The position numbers and the translations under genes are program-made. The notes below the pieces were generated by a model that saw only the letters and a program-made list of their open reading frames with translations, had not been told where the DNA came from and ran no database searches. Below, one piece after another: positions 34,302 to 42,344 of a DNA stretch of 62,211 bases. This stretch comes from an uncultured Lachnospiraceae bacterium (GTDB lineage: Bacteria > Bacillota > Clostridia > Lachnospirales > Lachnospiraceae), in the NCBI GenBank assembly GCA_946537305.1, contig CAMNFR010000009.1:1-62211 (forward strand). The letters run 5' to 3'. Positions within the stretch are counted from its first letter, which is position 1, and every line of letters begins with the position of its first letter.

Positions 34302-34319
34302 TAAGCAGTTCCTCTTTTC

Positions 34320-34880
34320 TTACAATTGATATTCCATCAGCACTTCGCCGGAATCAATATCCTTCCAGGTAAAATGCCCTGCTTCCAGCGTCATATAGCC
34401 GTGCCGTGACCCGTTCTTGGGGATCGACAGAGAACCCGGATTCATGTAAATGTATTCCGGGTGTTCGCGACAGACCTGCACATGGGTATGACCGTGAAGA
34501 AGTATATCTCCCGGCTGAAGAAGCGGCGGATTCTCTTCGTTATAAAGATGACCGTGTGTTATGAACACCAGCGCCTCGCCACCCGCCTGTTTTGGCTGCG
34601 CCAGCAGCGCATAATCAGCCATGACCGGAAAATCCAGGACCATCTGATCCACCTCTGCCTCACAGTTGCCCCGCACTGCCAGGATCTTCTCTTTGTGCGC
34701 ATTCATCAATGCAGCCACCTTTTTAGGATCGTATTCTCTGGGCAGGTCATTGCGCGGTCCGTGATACAGCATGTCTCCCAGAAAGATCAGCCGATCAGCA
34801 TTTTCCTTCTGAAAAGCATCCCACAATTTCTCCGCGTACCAGCCGGAACCGTGCAGATCCGACGCGATCATATATTTCAT
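34320..34880 (-). CDS. yfcE: YfcE-type metallophosphodiesterase
   Basis: Protein of 186 residues. The start at 34880 is preferred because GGAGG lies 6 nt upstream of it but touches the earlier ATG. The calcineurin-like motifs are MIASDLHGS, FLGDMLYHGPRND, VRGNCEAEVD, FITHGHLYN and LHGHTHV, binding two metal ions. YfcE-like enzymes hydrolyse phosphodiesters; the physiological substrate is unclear. It lies 18 bp before the CPBP gene on the same strand. Confidence 0.92.
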   Translation of the reverse strand: MKYMIASDLHGSGWYAEKLWDAFQKENADRLIFLGDMLYHGPRNDLPREYDPKKVAALMNAHKEKILAVRGNCEAEVDQMVLDFPVMADYALLAQPKQAGGEALVFITHGHLYNEENPPLLQPGDILLHGHTHVQVCREHPEYIYMNPGSLSIPKNGSRHGYMTLEAGHFTWKDIDSGEVLMEYQL

Positions 34881-34969
34881 AAGCATCCTCCGGTCAAACC
34901 AACATGCATTCTTTCATACATGTAAACTTTATCTTACCCCAAACAGGAGCGATTGTCCAGTAAAAAACA

Positions 34970-35006
34970 GCAGGACTGTCCTGTACTACGATAAGGACTG
35001 TCCTGC
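34970..35006. repeat. Hairpin with repeated AGGACTGTCCT palindromes
   Basis: GCAGGACTGTCCT and AGGACTGTCCTGC form 13-bp arms with one mismatch. Each arm contains the 11-bp palindrome AGGACTGTCCT. It lies between the dehydrogenase operon end and the YfcE-like gene and resembles the other GGGGAC-type hairpins. Confidence 0.65.
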
Positions 35007-35047
35007 ATCTTGGTACATTATTATGTTGGCCGCTGAGATCCTTGAGC

Positions 35048-36193
35048 TTATACGACGGCAGGCTCAAGCAGCAGTTCGCCGGTCTCGAAACGCTTTTTGC
35101 TGAAGCGATGGATGTCCAGCGTATCTTCCTGTCCGGTCAGGTAGTTGGCTACCATGATCGCCACACGAGGGCTCACCATGAAACCATGCCCGGAGAAACC
35201 GCAGACAGAATAGAAGTTCTTGCACTCGGCTGCTTCGTCGATCACGGGGTTCGCATCGGGGCTCATATCGTACTGTCCCGCCCACTGACGGACCACACGC
35301 AGATTGCGCAGAATCGGCAAAGCTTCGCACATGACGGCACAGTTATGCTCCAGGAACTGCCAGCTGGACTTAAAGTTATGGCTGGGCGTTTCCTTGGGAC
35401 CGATGCCCATCACAAAGCTGCCGTGGGGCGTCTGCTGTACATAATAGGAACGAGAGAACGCCATGACCATGCAGTCGATCAGGGGCGCGACGGGCTCCGT
35501 TACCAGCGCCTGGTGTCTCTCTGAGATAACAGGAATATCCTCTCCTACCATTTTGGCCAGCTCCGGCGCGCGGGTATTGGCACAGTTGATGACCGTCTTC
35601 GCCTCAATATAACCCTTGGTCGTTTCCACACCGGCAATGGCTCCGTTCTTCATGCGGAAGCCCGTAGCCTCGCAGAATGTCTCAATATCCACGCCCATCT
35701 TCCGTGCGCCATAGGCATAGGCCTGGGTGCAATGGAACGGATTGGCATGTCCGTCCTTCTGGTTGAAGGTACCGCCTTTCACACCGTCCAGATTCAAATA
35801 AGGAACCTTCTTCTTCATCTCTTCCGGCGTCAGCGCATAGGAATCGATGCCCAATCTGTGCTGCACTTCCAGATTCTTCTGGAACTGATCCCATTCCTTA
35901 TCCGTATAAGCAACCAGAAGGTAACCGCCCTGATGCAGCTCTACGCTGTGGGGATAACCAGTATACTCTTCCAGGTTTTCCAGAATATTGGTGCTTTCCA
36001 GTGCGATGCTGGCATTCAGCTCAGAACCCCACTGCTGGCGGATGCCGGCGCCGCAGCGTCCGGTAGCACCGGCCGTCAGGAAGCGTTTTTCAATAAGCAG
36101 AATGTCCTTTACGCCGCGTTTCGCCAGTTCGAAAGCCGTTGCACATCCGACAATACCGCCGCCGATGACGACTACATCATACCCTTTTTTCAT
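35048..36193 (-). CDS. FAD-dependent amino/imino-acid dehydrogenase, DadA/SoxB-like subunit
   Basis: Protein of 381 residues of the DAO family. The FAD site VVIGGGIVGCATAFELAKRG is at residues 6-25, TAGATGRCGAGIRQQWG follows, and the C-terminal FAD motif is NFYSVCGFSGHGFMVSP. It resembles the beta subunit of sarcosine, hydroxyproline or HcnC-type dehydrogenases, which oxidise an imino or secondary amino acid. It is the last of five overlapping genes (4-nt overlap with the BFD-like gene) that together supply FAD and Fe-S redox centres. The substrate is unknown. Confidence 0.85.
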   Translation of the reverse strand: MKKGYDVVVIGGGIVGCATAFELAKRGVKDILLIEKRFLTAGATGRCGAGIRQQWGSELNASIALESTNILENLEEYTGYPHSVELHQGGYLLVAYTDKEWDQFQKNLEVQHRLGIDSYALTPEEMKKKVPYLNLDGVKGGTFNQKDGHANPFHCTQAYAYGARKMGVDIETFCEATGFRMKNGAIAGVETTKGYIEAKTVINCANTRAPELAKMVGEDIPVISERHQALVTEPVAPLIDCMVMAFSRSYYVQQTPHGSFVMGIGPKETPSHNFKSSWQFLEHNCAVMCEALPILRNLRVVRQWAGQYDMSPDANPVIDEAAECKNFYSVCGFSGHGFMVSPRVAIMVANYLTGQEDTLDIHRFSKKRFETGELLLEPAVV

Positions 36194-36534
36194 TCCGCAG
36201 CGCCTCCTTCCTCCGGCTTCGGGGCAACGGCCTGTCCGGAAACAGCCTCTTCCCCTTCATGGTTTTCCAGCCAGGCATCCGCCAGAGCGCCCATGGAAAT
36301 AGGCTTTGTCGGCGGCCGGAAGGTGCTCATAAGGACCTCCTCCATGGGCACATGATATGCCCTGGAAAGTTCCTGCGCGATCAGCAGACGGCAGGTGCGG
36401 CCCTGACAGGGGCCCATGCCGGCACGCGTCACACGTTTGATTTCATCAATTGTCTGATATCCGTCCTCAATGCACTGAAGGATCATCTCACGGGTGATAT
36501 CCTCACAGCGGCAAATGATCACTTTATCTGCCAT
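36190..36534 (-). CDS. BFD-like [2Fe-2S] protein of the dehydrogenase complex
   Basis: Protein of 114 residues. Four cysteines, CRC near 8-10 and CQGRTC near 44-49, match the bacterioferritin-associated-ferredoxin fold, CxC...CxxxxC, also found as a domain in HcnB and in sarcosine-oxidase-type alpha subunits. Here it is a separate gene. The C-terminal 40 residues are Glu/Ala-rich. It is translationally coupled on both sides (11-nt overlap upstream, 4-nt downstream) and probably relays electrons between the two flavin subunits. Confidence 0.85.
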   Translation of the reverse strand: MADKVIICRCEDITREMILQCIEDGYQTIDEIKRVTRAGMGPCQGRTCRLLIAQELSRAYHVPMEEVLMSTFRPPTKPISMGALADAWLENHEGEEAVSGQAVAPKPEEGGAAE

Positions 36535-37027
36535 CCCGATATCCTCCCACCTTAATATTTCTGACTTCCATCGCCTTATCCTTCGGCACTTCCAGCGTCA
36601 GCATCCAGGTCATGTTCTTCTTGCCGCCGGAAACAGCGCGCACCACGGGATACCAACCCTGCTCCGCGCCTTCGCGGTTCAGGCCGCATACCAGCTGTCC
36701 CTTTTCGGGAACCGGCAGGAATTCAAAGGGAAGCGTTACCAGGGCTGTATCCTCGCTGTGGGTCATATCCACCACAAAGATGGCCAGTCCGGGACAGCGG
36801 GCAACACATACACGGCAGCCGATGCAGGCATCAGGATCTACCTTAGGCGTGGCATTGATATCCGGCTCCATGGAGATCGCGTGCTGCGGGCAGGCAGCCA
36901 CGCAGGGATTACAGGCTATATTCTGAAAGCATTCAGTAATGGCGATTGGGCCCTTGGCCAGCCGCTCTTCCGAAGGCATGACCGTTGCCAGATCCTCCGG
37001 CGTAGGAATTCCGTCTCGAATTAACAT
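36524..37027 (-). CDS. 4Fe-4S ferredoxin-type subunit of the dehydrogenase complex
   Basis: Protein of 167 residues with two cluster motifs: CNPCVAACP (about 49-57) preceded by a Cys in NIAC, and CIGCRVCVARCPG (about 81-93). The rest has a beta-rich C-terminal half. It adds two 4Fe-4S clusters to the complex, suggesting that electrons leave to a low-potential anaerobic acceptor such as ferredoxin instead of oxygen. The overlap with the next flavoprotein is 7 nt. Confidence 0.85.
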   Translation of the reverse strand: MLIRDGIPTPEDLATVMPSEERLAKGPIAITECFQNIACNPCVAACPQHAISMEPDINATPKVDPDACIGCRVCVARCPGLAIFVVDMTHSEDTALVTLPFEFLPVPEKGQLVCGLNREGAEQGWYPVVRAVSGGKKNMTWMLTLEVPKDKAMEVRNIKVGGYRDGR

Positions 37028-38121
37028 CCTGCCTCACCTCTCTTTTCTGCTACTTTTACCAGACCGGCGCGGATCTTACCGCCCATAGGGCCGGAACGAA
37101 GTTCTACCAGTTCCGCTCTGGCTGCTTCTACCTCTTTCTGTGCCCGTTCCACATCATATCCCAGGCTCACGGCCACAGCATAACCGGCCAGACGGCCTTC
37201 CACCATGGCAGAGGAAGCTTCTTCAATACCGGAAACATCGCCTGCAGCATACAGGCCCTCCACGCTGGTCATCAGGTTCTCATCCGTGATCGGCACATGT
37301 CCGGAAAGTTCACGGATAAATTCCATATGACAGCCGGCCTGCCAGCAGAGCTCCGAAAGCGGCGTAAGACCGACCGCCAGGCAGAGCGTATCGCAGGGGC
37401 AGTCCACTTCCGTGCCCGGAATCTGCTGCCACTTTTCATCCAACTGACAAAGGATCACGCCTTCCAGCTTTCCATTTCCATAAGCTTCTTTAACGGTCCA
37501 TCCGGTGCGGATGGGCACGCCCGCGCGACGAAGCTTCGCCGCATGCACCAGGAAACCACCGATATTCGGAGCTGCCTCTACAACACAGGCTACGTCCACG
37601 CCTGCCTGCAGCATCTGGTAGGAAACGATCAGCCCGATATTACCGGCTCCCACCATTACTACACGGTCCGCCGGCTTTACGCCGCCCACATTCATCAGGG
37701 TCTGTACGGCACCGGCGCCGTAAATACCCGGGAGATCATTATTCGGGAAGGTCAGGAACTTCTCTGCCGCTCCGGTGCAGACGATTGTCTTCTTCGGGCG
37801 GAATTTCAGATGCTGATTATCCTTCAGAACGGTCACGACACCATCTTCGTACATGCCCAGTACCGTTGCATCCGTCATTACTTCAATCCTGGGATCCTCT
37901 GTCACTTCCTTTACCAGCATCTGACCGATAAAGATACCGCGGTCTCCGGCATACTGACGTTCAGATCCGAAGAATTTATGGGTCTGCTTTACCAGCTGTC
38001 CGCCCGGAACATCATCCCGTTCCAGGAGAAGTACATGTGCGCCAGCTTCCGACGCCGCTCTGGCCGCACACAGCCCGGCAGGGCCGCCGCCAATGACCAT
38101 AACCTCTACATTACGGATCAT
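37021..38121 (-). CDS. FAD/NAD-binding oxidoreductase subunit, HcnB-like
   Basis: Protein of 366 residues of the pyridine-nucleotide-disulfide-oxidoreductase fold. The FAD motif is VIGGGPAGLCAARAASEAG (about 10-28), a second dinucleotide motif VVMVGAGNIGLIVSY is near 150, and GLYAAGDVSGIEEA is the C-terminal FAD contact. There are no redox-active disulfide motifs. It matches the N-terminal half of HcnB or the alpha subunit of sarcosine-oxidase-like complexes, whose BFD part is separate here. The overlap with the small 2Fe-2S gene is 4 nt. Confidence 0.87.
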   Translation of the reverse strand: MIRNVEVMVIGGGPAGLCAARAASEAGAHVLLLERDDVPGGQLVKQTHKFFGSERQYAGDRGIFIGQMLVKEVTEDPRIEVMTDATVLGMYEDGVVTVLKDNQHLKFRPKKTIVCTGAAEKFLTFPNNDLPGIYGAGAVQTLMNVGGVKPADRVVMVGAGNIGLIVSYQMLQAGVDVACVVEAAPNIGGFLVHAAKLRRAGVPIRTGWTVKEAYGNGKLEGVILCQLDEKWQQIPGTEVDCPCDTLCLAVGLTPLSELCWQAGCHMEFIRELSGHVPITDENLMTSVEGLYAAGDVSGIEEASSAMVEGRLAGYAVAVSLGYDVERAQKEVEAARAELVELRSGPMGGKIRAGLVKVAEKRGEAGC

Positions 38122-38426
38122 GCCTGTACAACCCCCTTTCCTTCCTGTTCCTCAACGACCATGCCGTCCTTCAGCTTTGTAACGCAGACGCGCACATTGG
38201 GCTCTCCGTCTACAGTCATAAAGCAGGACGAACAGTTGCCGATAGCGCAGAACAGGCCTCTGGGACGGTTCAGATTCTGACTGTGCCCCAGTTCGCGGAT
38301 TCCCGCCGCATGCAGGGCAGCGGCGATCGTTTCCGATGTATACCCCTCTACCTTCTGACCGTTAAAGGTGAATGTCACCTTTTCCCCGCGATCAAACTGC
38401 AGAATCGGATGCTGCTCGATTCTCAT
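38118..38426 (-). CDS. Small [2Fe-2S] protein, HcnA/SoxA-N-like
   Basis: Protein of 102 residues from the ATG at 38426 with AAGGAGAG upstream. It has a ferredoxin-like fold with CAIGNCSSC (about 57-65) and a fourth Cys in VRVCVT. This is the HcnA or N-terminal sarcosine-oxidase-alpha type cluster domain. It is the first structural gene of the dehydrogenase set and its 5' end overlaps the AraC regulator by 35 nt. Confidence 0.87.
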   Translation of the reverse strand: MRIEQHPILQFDRGEKVTFTFNGQKVEGYTSETIAAALHAAGIRELGHSQNLNRPRGLFCAIGNCSSCFMTVDGEPNVRVCVTKLKDGMVVEEQEGKGVVQA

Positions 38427-39186
38427 CTGACTTCTCTCCTTTTCCACCCATCACAGGAAGCAATGCCTCACTGGTCTGGATTTTTCTTATTGATTTGCGG
38501 TATTGTCCGGGCGTAATGCCCTCGACTTCCCGAAAAGCTCTGGTAAATGATGAACTGTTATAATATCCCACCTGCATAGCCACATCAATAATTCGGTAGC
38601 GGGTGGTCGCCAGGATCTCTTTGGCTTTCTTAATGCGGATCATACGCAGATAATCGCTGGGAAGACATCCCACGTTCTTTTTGAACCACTCGGTATAGTA
38701 GGAAACGTTGTAATTTTCCAGTGCCGCCAGCTCACGAATGGTAATCTCCTGTGCATAGTGTTCTTCCATGTAGCGCAGGGAAGATAATCTTCCCTGTTCC
38801 ACCAGCTTGTCATAAAGATAATAGAACAAGTATCTCAGGGAATCCGGATTCTGAATGTTTTCCTCGGTTTCCTGCCGGATCAGAGCGATCAGCGGCGCCA
38901 GCCGGGTATCGATATCACGCAGACTGTTTTCAGTCAGGAAGACAAGGTCGCTGGCCTTGATCATTTCTGCGGGAATGTTCAGCGTAAGCGCGCGGCCCGA
39001 GCAGCCGTATGTATGCGTAACGCCCGGCGGGACGAACCCCAACTGCCCAGCCGCAATATTATGCTCCTGATTATCGAACTTAATATAAAACGGATCCTGG
39101 AGCGGAATAATAATATGCGCGTGAGGATGTGCATGGGTGCGAATCTCTCCGGGTACATGATAGTGAAAACTGGAGATTACAGACAT
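38392..39186 (-). CDS. AraC-family transcriptional regulator
   Basis: Protein of 264 residues. An N-terminal cupin-like sensor has HAHPHAHIIIPL (about 18-29). The C-terminal pair of helix-turn-helix units (about 140-240) has YMEEHYAQEITIRELA and the conserved second unit IDVAMQVGYYNSSSFTRAF with the GxTPxxYR signature. It probably controls the overlapping dehydrogenase operon downstream and perhaps itself. A palindrome CTAGATTCTAG lies upstream at 39239-39249. The inducer is likely the dehydrogenase substrate. Confidence 0.92.
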   Translation of the reverse strand: MSVISSFHYHVPGEIRTHAHPHAHIIIPLQDPFYIKFDNQEHNIAAGQLGFVPPGVTHTYGCSGRALTLNIPAEMIKASDLVFLTENSLRDIDTRLAPLIALIRQETEENIQNPDSLRYLFYYLYDKLVEQGRLSSLRYMEEHYAQEITIRELAALENYNVSYYTEWFKKNVGCLPSDYLRMIRIKKAKEILATTRYRIIDVAMQVGYYNSSSFTRAFREVEGITPGQYRKSIRKIQTSEALLPVMGGKGEKSDENRAASDSAV

Positions 39187-39484
39187 TGTTCTCCTCTCCG
39201 GGAATCATTCCTGACCCCCTGTTTAGGTTAAGTGTCAACTAGATTCTAGCACAATTATAAAAGAAGAATGTGCGGAATTCCATATAGTATTGTACGGAAT
39301 TACGATACATTTAATATTTCTATTGTCAATATAATAACAATATATTTATGGGGTTTTTCTATATTATAGACAACATACATAAAAGACTTCCGTAAGTATG
39401 CAGCGTATATAAGATGCAACTGATTGAAGGATTTCAAAAAGTGGATCTCTGGTAATCGCCTGACTACGTGACCCTTTTCACCCG
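39187..39484. other. AT-rich gap upstream of the AraC gene
   Basis: No gene is seen. The gap holds the 11-bp palindrome CTAGATTCTAG (39239-39249), a TATTGT/ACAATA inverted repeat near 39325-39350, and a possible minus-strand promoter TTGACA/TATCGT near 39308-39335. These may be AraC sites. Confidence 0.4.
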
Positions 39485-39519
39485 AAAAAACGGCCGCCAC
39501 CGAATTGGCAGCAGCCGTT
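39485..39519 (-). terminator. Terminator of thyA
   Basis: On the minus strand AACGGCTGCTGCC pairs with GGTGGCGGCCGTT (13 bp with wobbles), loop AATTC, then T6. Confidence 0.85.
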
Positions 39520-39547
39520 CTTTCCTTAAATACAAATCTCTTGATTT

Positions 39548-40393
39548 CTAAATTCCGAGCTCCAATGTCAGCTGCGGCTGCATGGGCTCGTAGTTCTCCA
39601 TCGTAAAATCTTCAATGGTCATCTGGTAAAAATCCTTAGCTTCTTCCCGGAGCACCAGCCTGGGCTGCAGATCGCTCCCCTTCTCTTCCGCCTCTTTGGC
39701 ACGGCGGAGAAGCTCCTGTGCCTGCTCCTGGTGTCTGTCGTAGATCTGCTCATTGGCGACCACATGCGTAAACACGCCCGGGAGATAGCCTGTATGTCTG
39801 GCGATCATCATCTGCAGCGCTGCATACTGGATTTCGTTCACTCCGCCCGCACCGGAAGCTGTCAGCATATCGCCGGAACGCTGCGTCATCATCATATCCA
39901 AATACTTCCCGCGTACGTTCCAGATCGTGAGGAATGCGCAGGGCGCCAGTCCCGCGGTCTCGTGCAGATCGGCTTCCTGCCACAGGGAGACCACCTTGCG
40001 CCTACCGTACGGATCCTTTTCGATATCTTCGATCAGATGGTGGATCAGATCATACCGGGCTACCGTAGCCCCATACCGCTGGCCGATGGTGCCATCCCCG
40101 ATATCCCAGGGATCCCACCAGGTCACGCCCATTTCCCGCATGGTCTGCAGATCATTGGTAGGGCGCTGGTAAATGGAAAAGATCTCACGGATTCCGGTCT
40201 TCCAGGCCATTCTGCGAAGGGTAAGCACCGGGAATTCCCCCGCCGACAGATCGTAGCGTCGCACGGCATGATTGACAGAAATCGTATGTGCCGGCGTCCC
40301 ATCCGCATAGTGAGGGCGAGGATTTTCATCCCAATAGCCGTTTTCCAGAATATTCCGGATATCTTCCGTCATATAGCGGTCTGCTTTTGTCAT
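39548..40393 (-). CDS. thyA: Divergent thymidylate synthase
   Basis: Protein of 281 residues. The catalytic Cys is in GLAPCAFLTIW (about residue 157), where most ThyA proteins have PCH; the His is Ala here. Further landmarks are TWWDPWDIGDGTIGQRYG, QRSGDML with the conserved Asp, and VNEIQYAAL with the conserved Asn. The enzyme methylates dUMP with methylene-tetrahydrofolate to make dTMP. The altered loop suggests a sub-lineage or a modified substrate, but the overall match is good. It lies 29 bp after the acyl-CoA ligase gene on the same strand and ends in a strong terminator. No dihydrofolate reductase gene is adjacent. Confidence 0.85.
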   Translation of the reverse strand: MTKADRYMTEDIRNILENGYWDENPRPHYADGTPAHTISVNHAVRRYDLSAGEFPVLTLRRMAWKTGIREIFSIYQRPTNDLQTMREMGVTWWDPWDIGDGTIGQRYGATVARYDLIHHLIEDIEKDPYGRRKVVSLWQEADLHETAGLAPCAFLTIWNVRGKYLDMMMTQRSGDMLTASGAGGVNEIQYAALQMMIARHTGYLPGVFTHVVANEQIYDRHQEQAQELLRRAKEAEEKGSDLQPRLVLREEAKDFYQMTIEDFTMENYEPMQPQLTLELGI

Positions 40394-40422
40394 GATACTC
40401 CTTTCAGAAATCAGCCCTTATA

Positions 40423-42057
40423 TCAGCCCTTGTTCTGCATTTCCACCAATCTCTCAGCGCAGTAGATTTCACGAAGCTTCGGCTTGTCTATCTTTCCGGT
40501 GGCATTGCGGATTACCGGTGCAAAAATATATTTGCGAGGCCGCTTATAGCGGGGAAGATCCACACAGAACTGCTGAAGTTCCTCCTCCGTAAGGCCGGAG
40601 CCTTCTTTTTCCTGTACGATAGCGGCCGCGATTTCGCCAAGGCGTTTGTCCGGGAGACCGATTACGGCCACATCGTGCACCTTGGGATGAGCGCTCAGGA
40701 AGCTTTCGATCTGTACCGGGTACAGATTCTCACCACCGGAGATGATAACATCCTTTTTGCGGTCGACCAGGAAGATAAATCCATCCTCATCCTGGCGCGC
40801 CATGTCACCGGTATGCAGCCAATCGCCTTCCAGCACTTCTGCGGTTGCCTCCGGGTTCTTGTAGTATTCCAGCATCACGCCGGGGCCTTTTACACAGAGT
40901 TCGCCGACTTCTCCCTGCTTTACCACGTTCCCCTCTTCATCCACGATCTTTGTTTTCCATCCATAGCCGGGGATACCGATGGCACCGACCTTATGAACAT
41001 TCTCCAGGCCCAGATGCACACATCCGGGGCCGGTAGATTCGGAAAGACCGTAGTTGGTATCGTATTTATGATGCGGGAACCATTTCAGCCAGCGGTGGAT
41101 CAGGCTCGGCGGAATGGGCTGGGCCCCGATATGCATCAGGCGCCACTGGCTCAGGCGATAATCCTCCAGCTTCAGCTTTCCGGATTCCAAGGCGGCAAGG
41201 ATATCCTGTGCCCACGGGACCAGAAGCCAGACGATGGTGCAGCCTTCGTTCGAAACGGCCCGGAAGATGGATTCCGGTGAATTTCCTTTCAGAATGACGG
41301 CGCGGCTTCCGGTAAACAGAGATCCGAACCAGTGCATCTTTGCGCCGGTGTGATACAGGGGCGGAATGCACAGGAAGCAGTCCTGTTTTGTTGTCTCGTG
41401 GTGGATTGCCTCCATCTGCGCAGACTGGCTCAGCGCCAGATGTTTATGCAGAATGGCCTTCGGGAATCCGGTCGTACCGGATGAAAAATAGATCGCGGCC
41501 AGGTCCGTATCTTCGACAAGGATCTTCGGTGCCGAGGAGGAGCAGTTTCCTGCCATGCGGAAATAATCTTCGGCATACGCCGGGCACTGATCTCCTACAA
41601 AGTACAGATGCATCTCCTTCTTGATCTTTCCGGCGATATTCTCGATACGGCCAATAAACTCCGGTCCGTAGAACAGTACGTCAGAATCAGAGGCCTTCAG
41701 ACAGTAATCGATCTCCTCCGAAGTAAAACGGAAATTCAGCGGCACGGCAATTGCGCCGGCTTTCAGAATACCAAAATAAATAGGAAGCCATTCCAGACAG
41801 TTCATCAGAAGGATTGCACATTTCTGTCCCCGCTGAATACCCACGGAGATCAGCATATTGGCGACACGGTTTGCCTTCTCATCAAAAACAGACCATGTGA
41901 TCTCCCGGCGGTAAAACGCGCTGGAAGTAGGCTGGATCAGTTCATACTCCTTCCAGGTGACTCTCTGTTCCTCCCGGATTTCCGGGTTGATCTCTACAAG
42001 GGCCACCTCTTCCCCATACAATTTACTGTTTCTCTCCAGCAGATCGGTAATAGGCAT
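40423..42057 (-). CDS. AMP-forming acyl-CoA ligase
   Basis: Protein of 544 residues of the ANL superfamily, starting at the ATG at 42057 (an upstream TTG at 42081 is possible). The P-loop YFSSGTTGFPKA is at about 193-204. NYGLSESTGPG matches the adenine motif, and LHTGDMARQDEDGFIFLVDRKKDVI the hinge region, given here over its landmarks at about 400-430. A C-terminal Lys lies in NATGKIDKPKL. It activates a carboxylic acid to its CoA ester, likely a medium-chain or aromatic acid. It is divergent from iorAB-paaK, hinting at aromatic-acid metabolism. Confidence 0.88.
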   Translation of the reverse strand: MPITDLLERNSKLYGEEVALVEINPEIREEQRVTWKEYELIQPTSSAFYRREITWSVFDEKANRVANMLISVGIQRGQKCAILLMNCLEWLPIYFGILKAGAIAVPLNFRFTSEEIDYCLKASDSDVLFYGPEFIGRIENIAGKIKKEMHLYFVGDQCPAYAEDYFRMAGNCSSSAPKILVEDTDLAAIYFSSGTTGFPKAILHKHLALSQSAQMEAIHHETTKQDCFLCIPPLYHTGAKMHWFGSLFTGSRAVILKGNSPESIFRAVSNEGCTIVWLLVPWAQDILAALESGKLKLEDYRLSQWRLMHIGAQPIPPSLIHRWLKWFPHHKYDTNYGLSESTGPGCVHLGLENVHKVGAIGIPGYGWKTKIVDEEGNVVKQGEVGELCVKGPGVMLEYYKNPEATAEVLEGDWLHTGDMARQDEDGFIFLVDRKKDVIISGGENLYPVQIESFLSAHPKVHDVAVIGLPDKRLGEIAAAIVQEKEGSGLTEEELQQFCVDLPRYKRPRKYIFAPVIRNATGKIDKPKLREIYCAERLVEMQNKG

Positions 42058-42208
42058 CACAAAGTTCTCTCTTTCTTCCAAATAATCGATACGGACTTTT
42101 GTCTAAACATTGCAGACTCGTCTCTAATCGTTACGGACTCGCGTCCCGCACTCTGTTGTAACATAGATCGTATAAAAACTCAAGACTTTTTTGCGTTAAT
42201 CCGCTAAA

Positions 42209-42236
42209 TTGTCATATGTTGTATCCTTTTTATACT
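42209..42236 (+). promoter_or_regulatory. Promoter of iorAB-paaK
   Basis: TTGTCA, a 16-nt spacer and TATACT, in the AT-rich divergent gap 42058-42344. Nothing else is seen in the gap. Confidence 0.5.
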
Positions 42237-42344
42237 TTTTTAATCTTTACAATTCAAAATATCCAATTATAATAAAAATAATAATCGCTGAGCACAAAAT
42301 CGCCCCGATTAAATTTCATCATGAACAGGAGGAATTTGGAAGGC

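Noticed and set aside
39300-39500. 66-codon minus-strand frame in the gap before the AraC gene
   Set aside because: AT-rich with no ribosome-binding site, and it runs over the thyA terminator.
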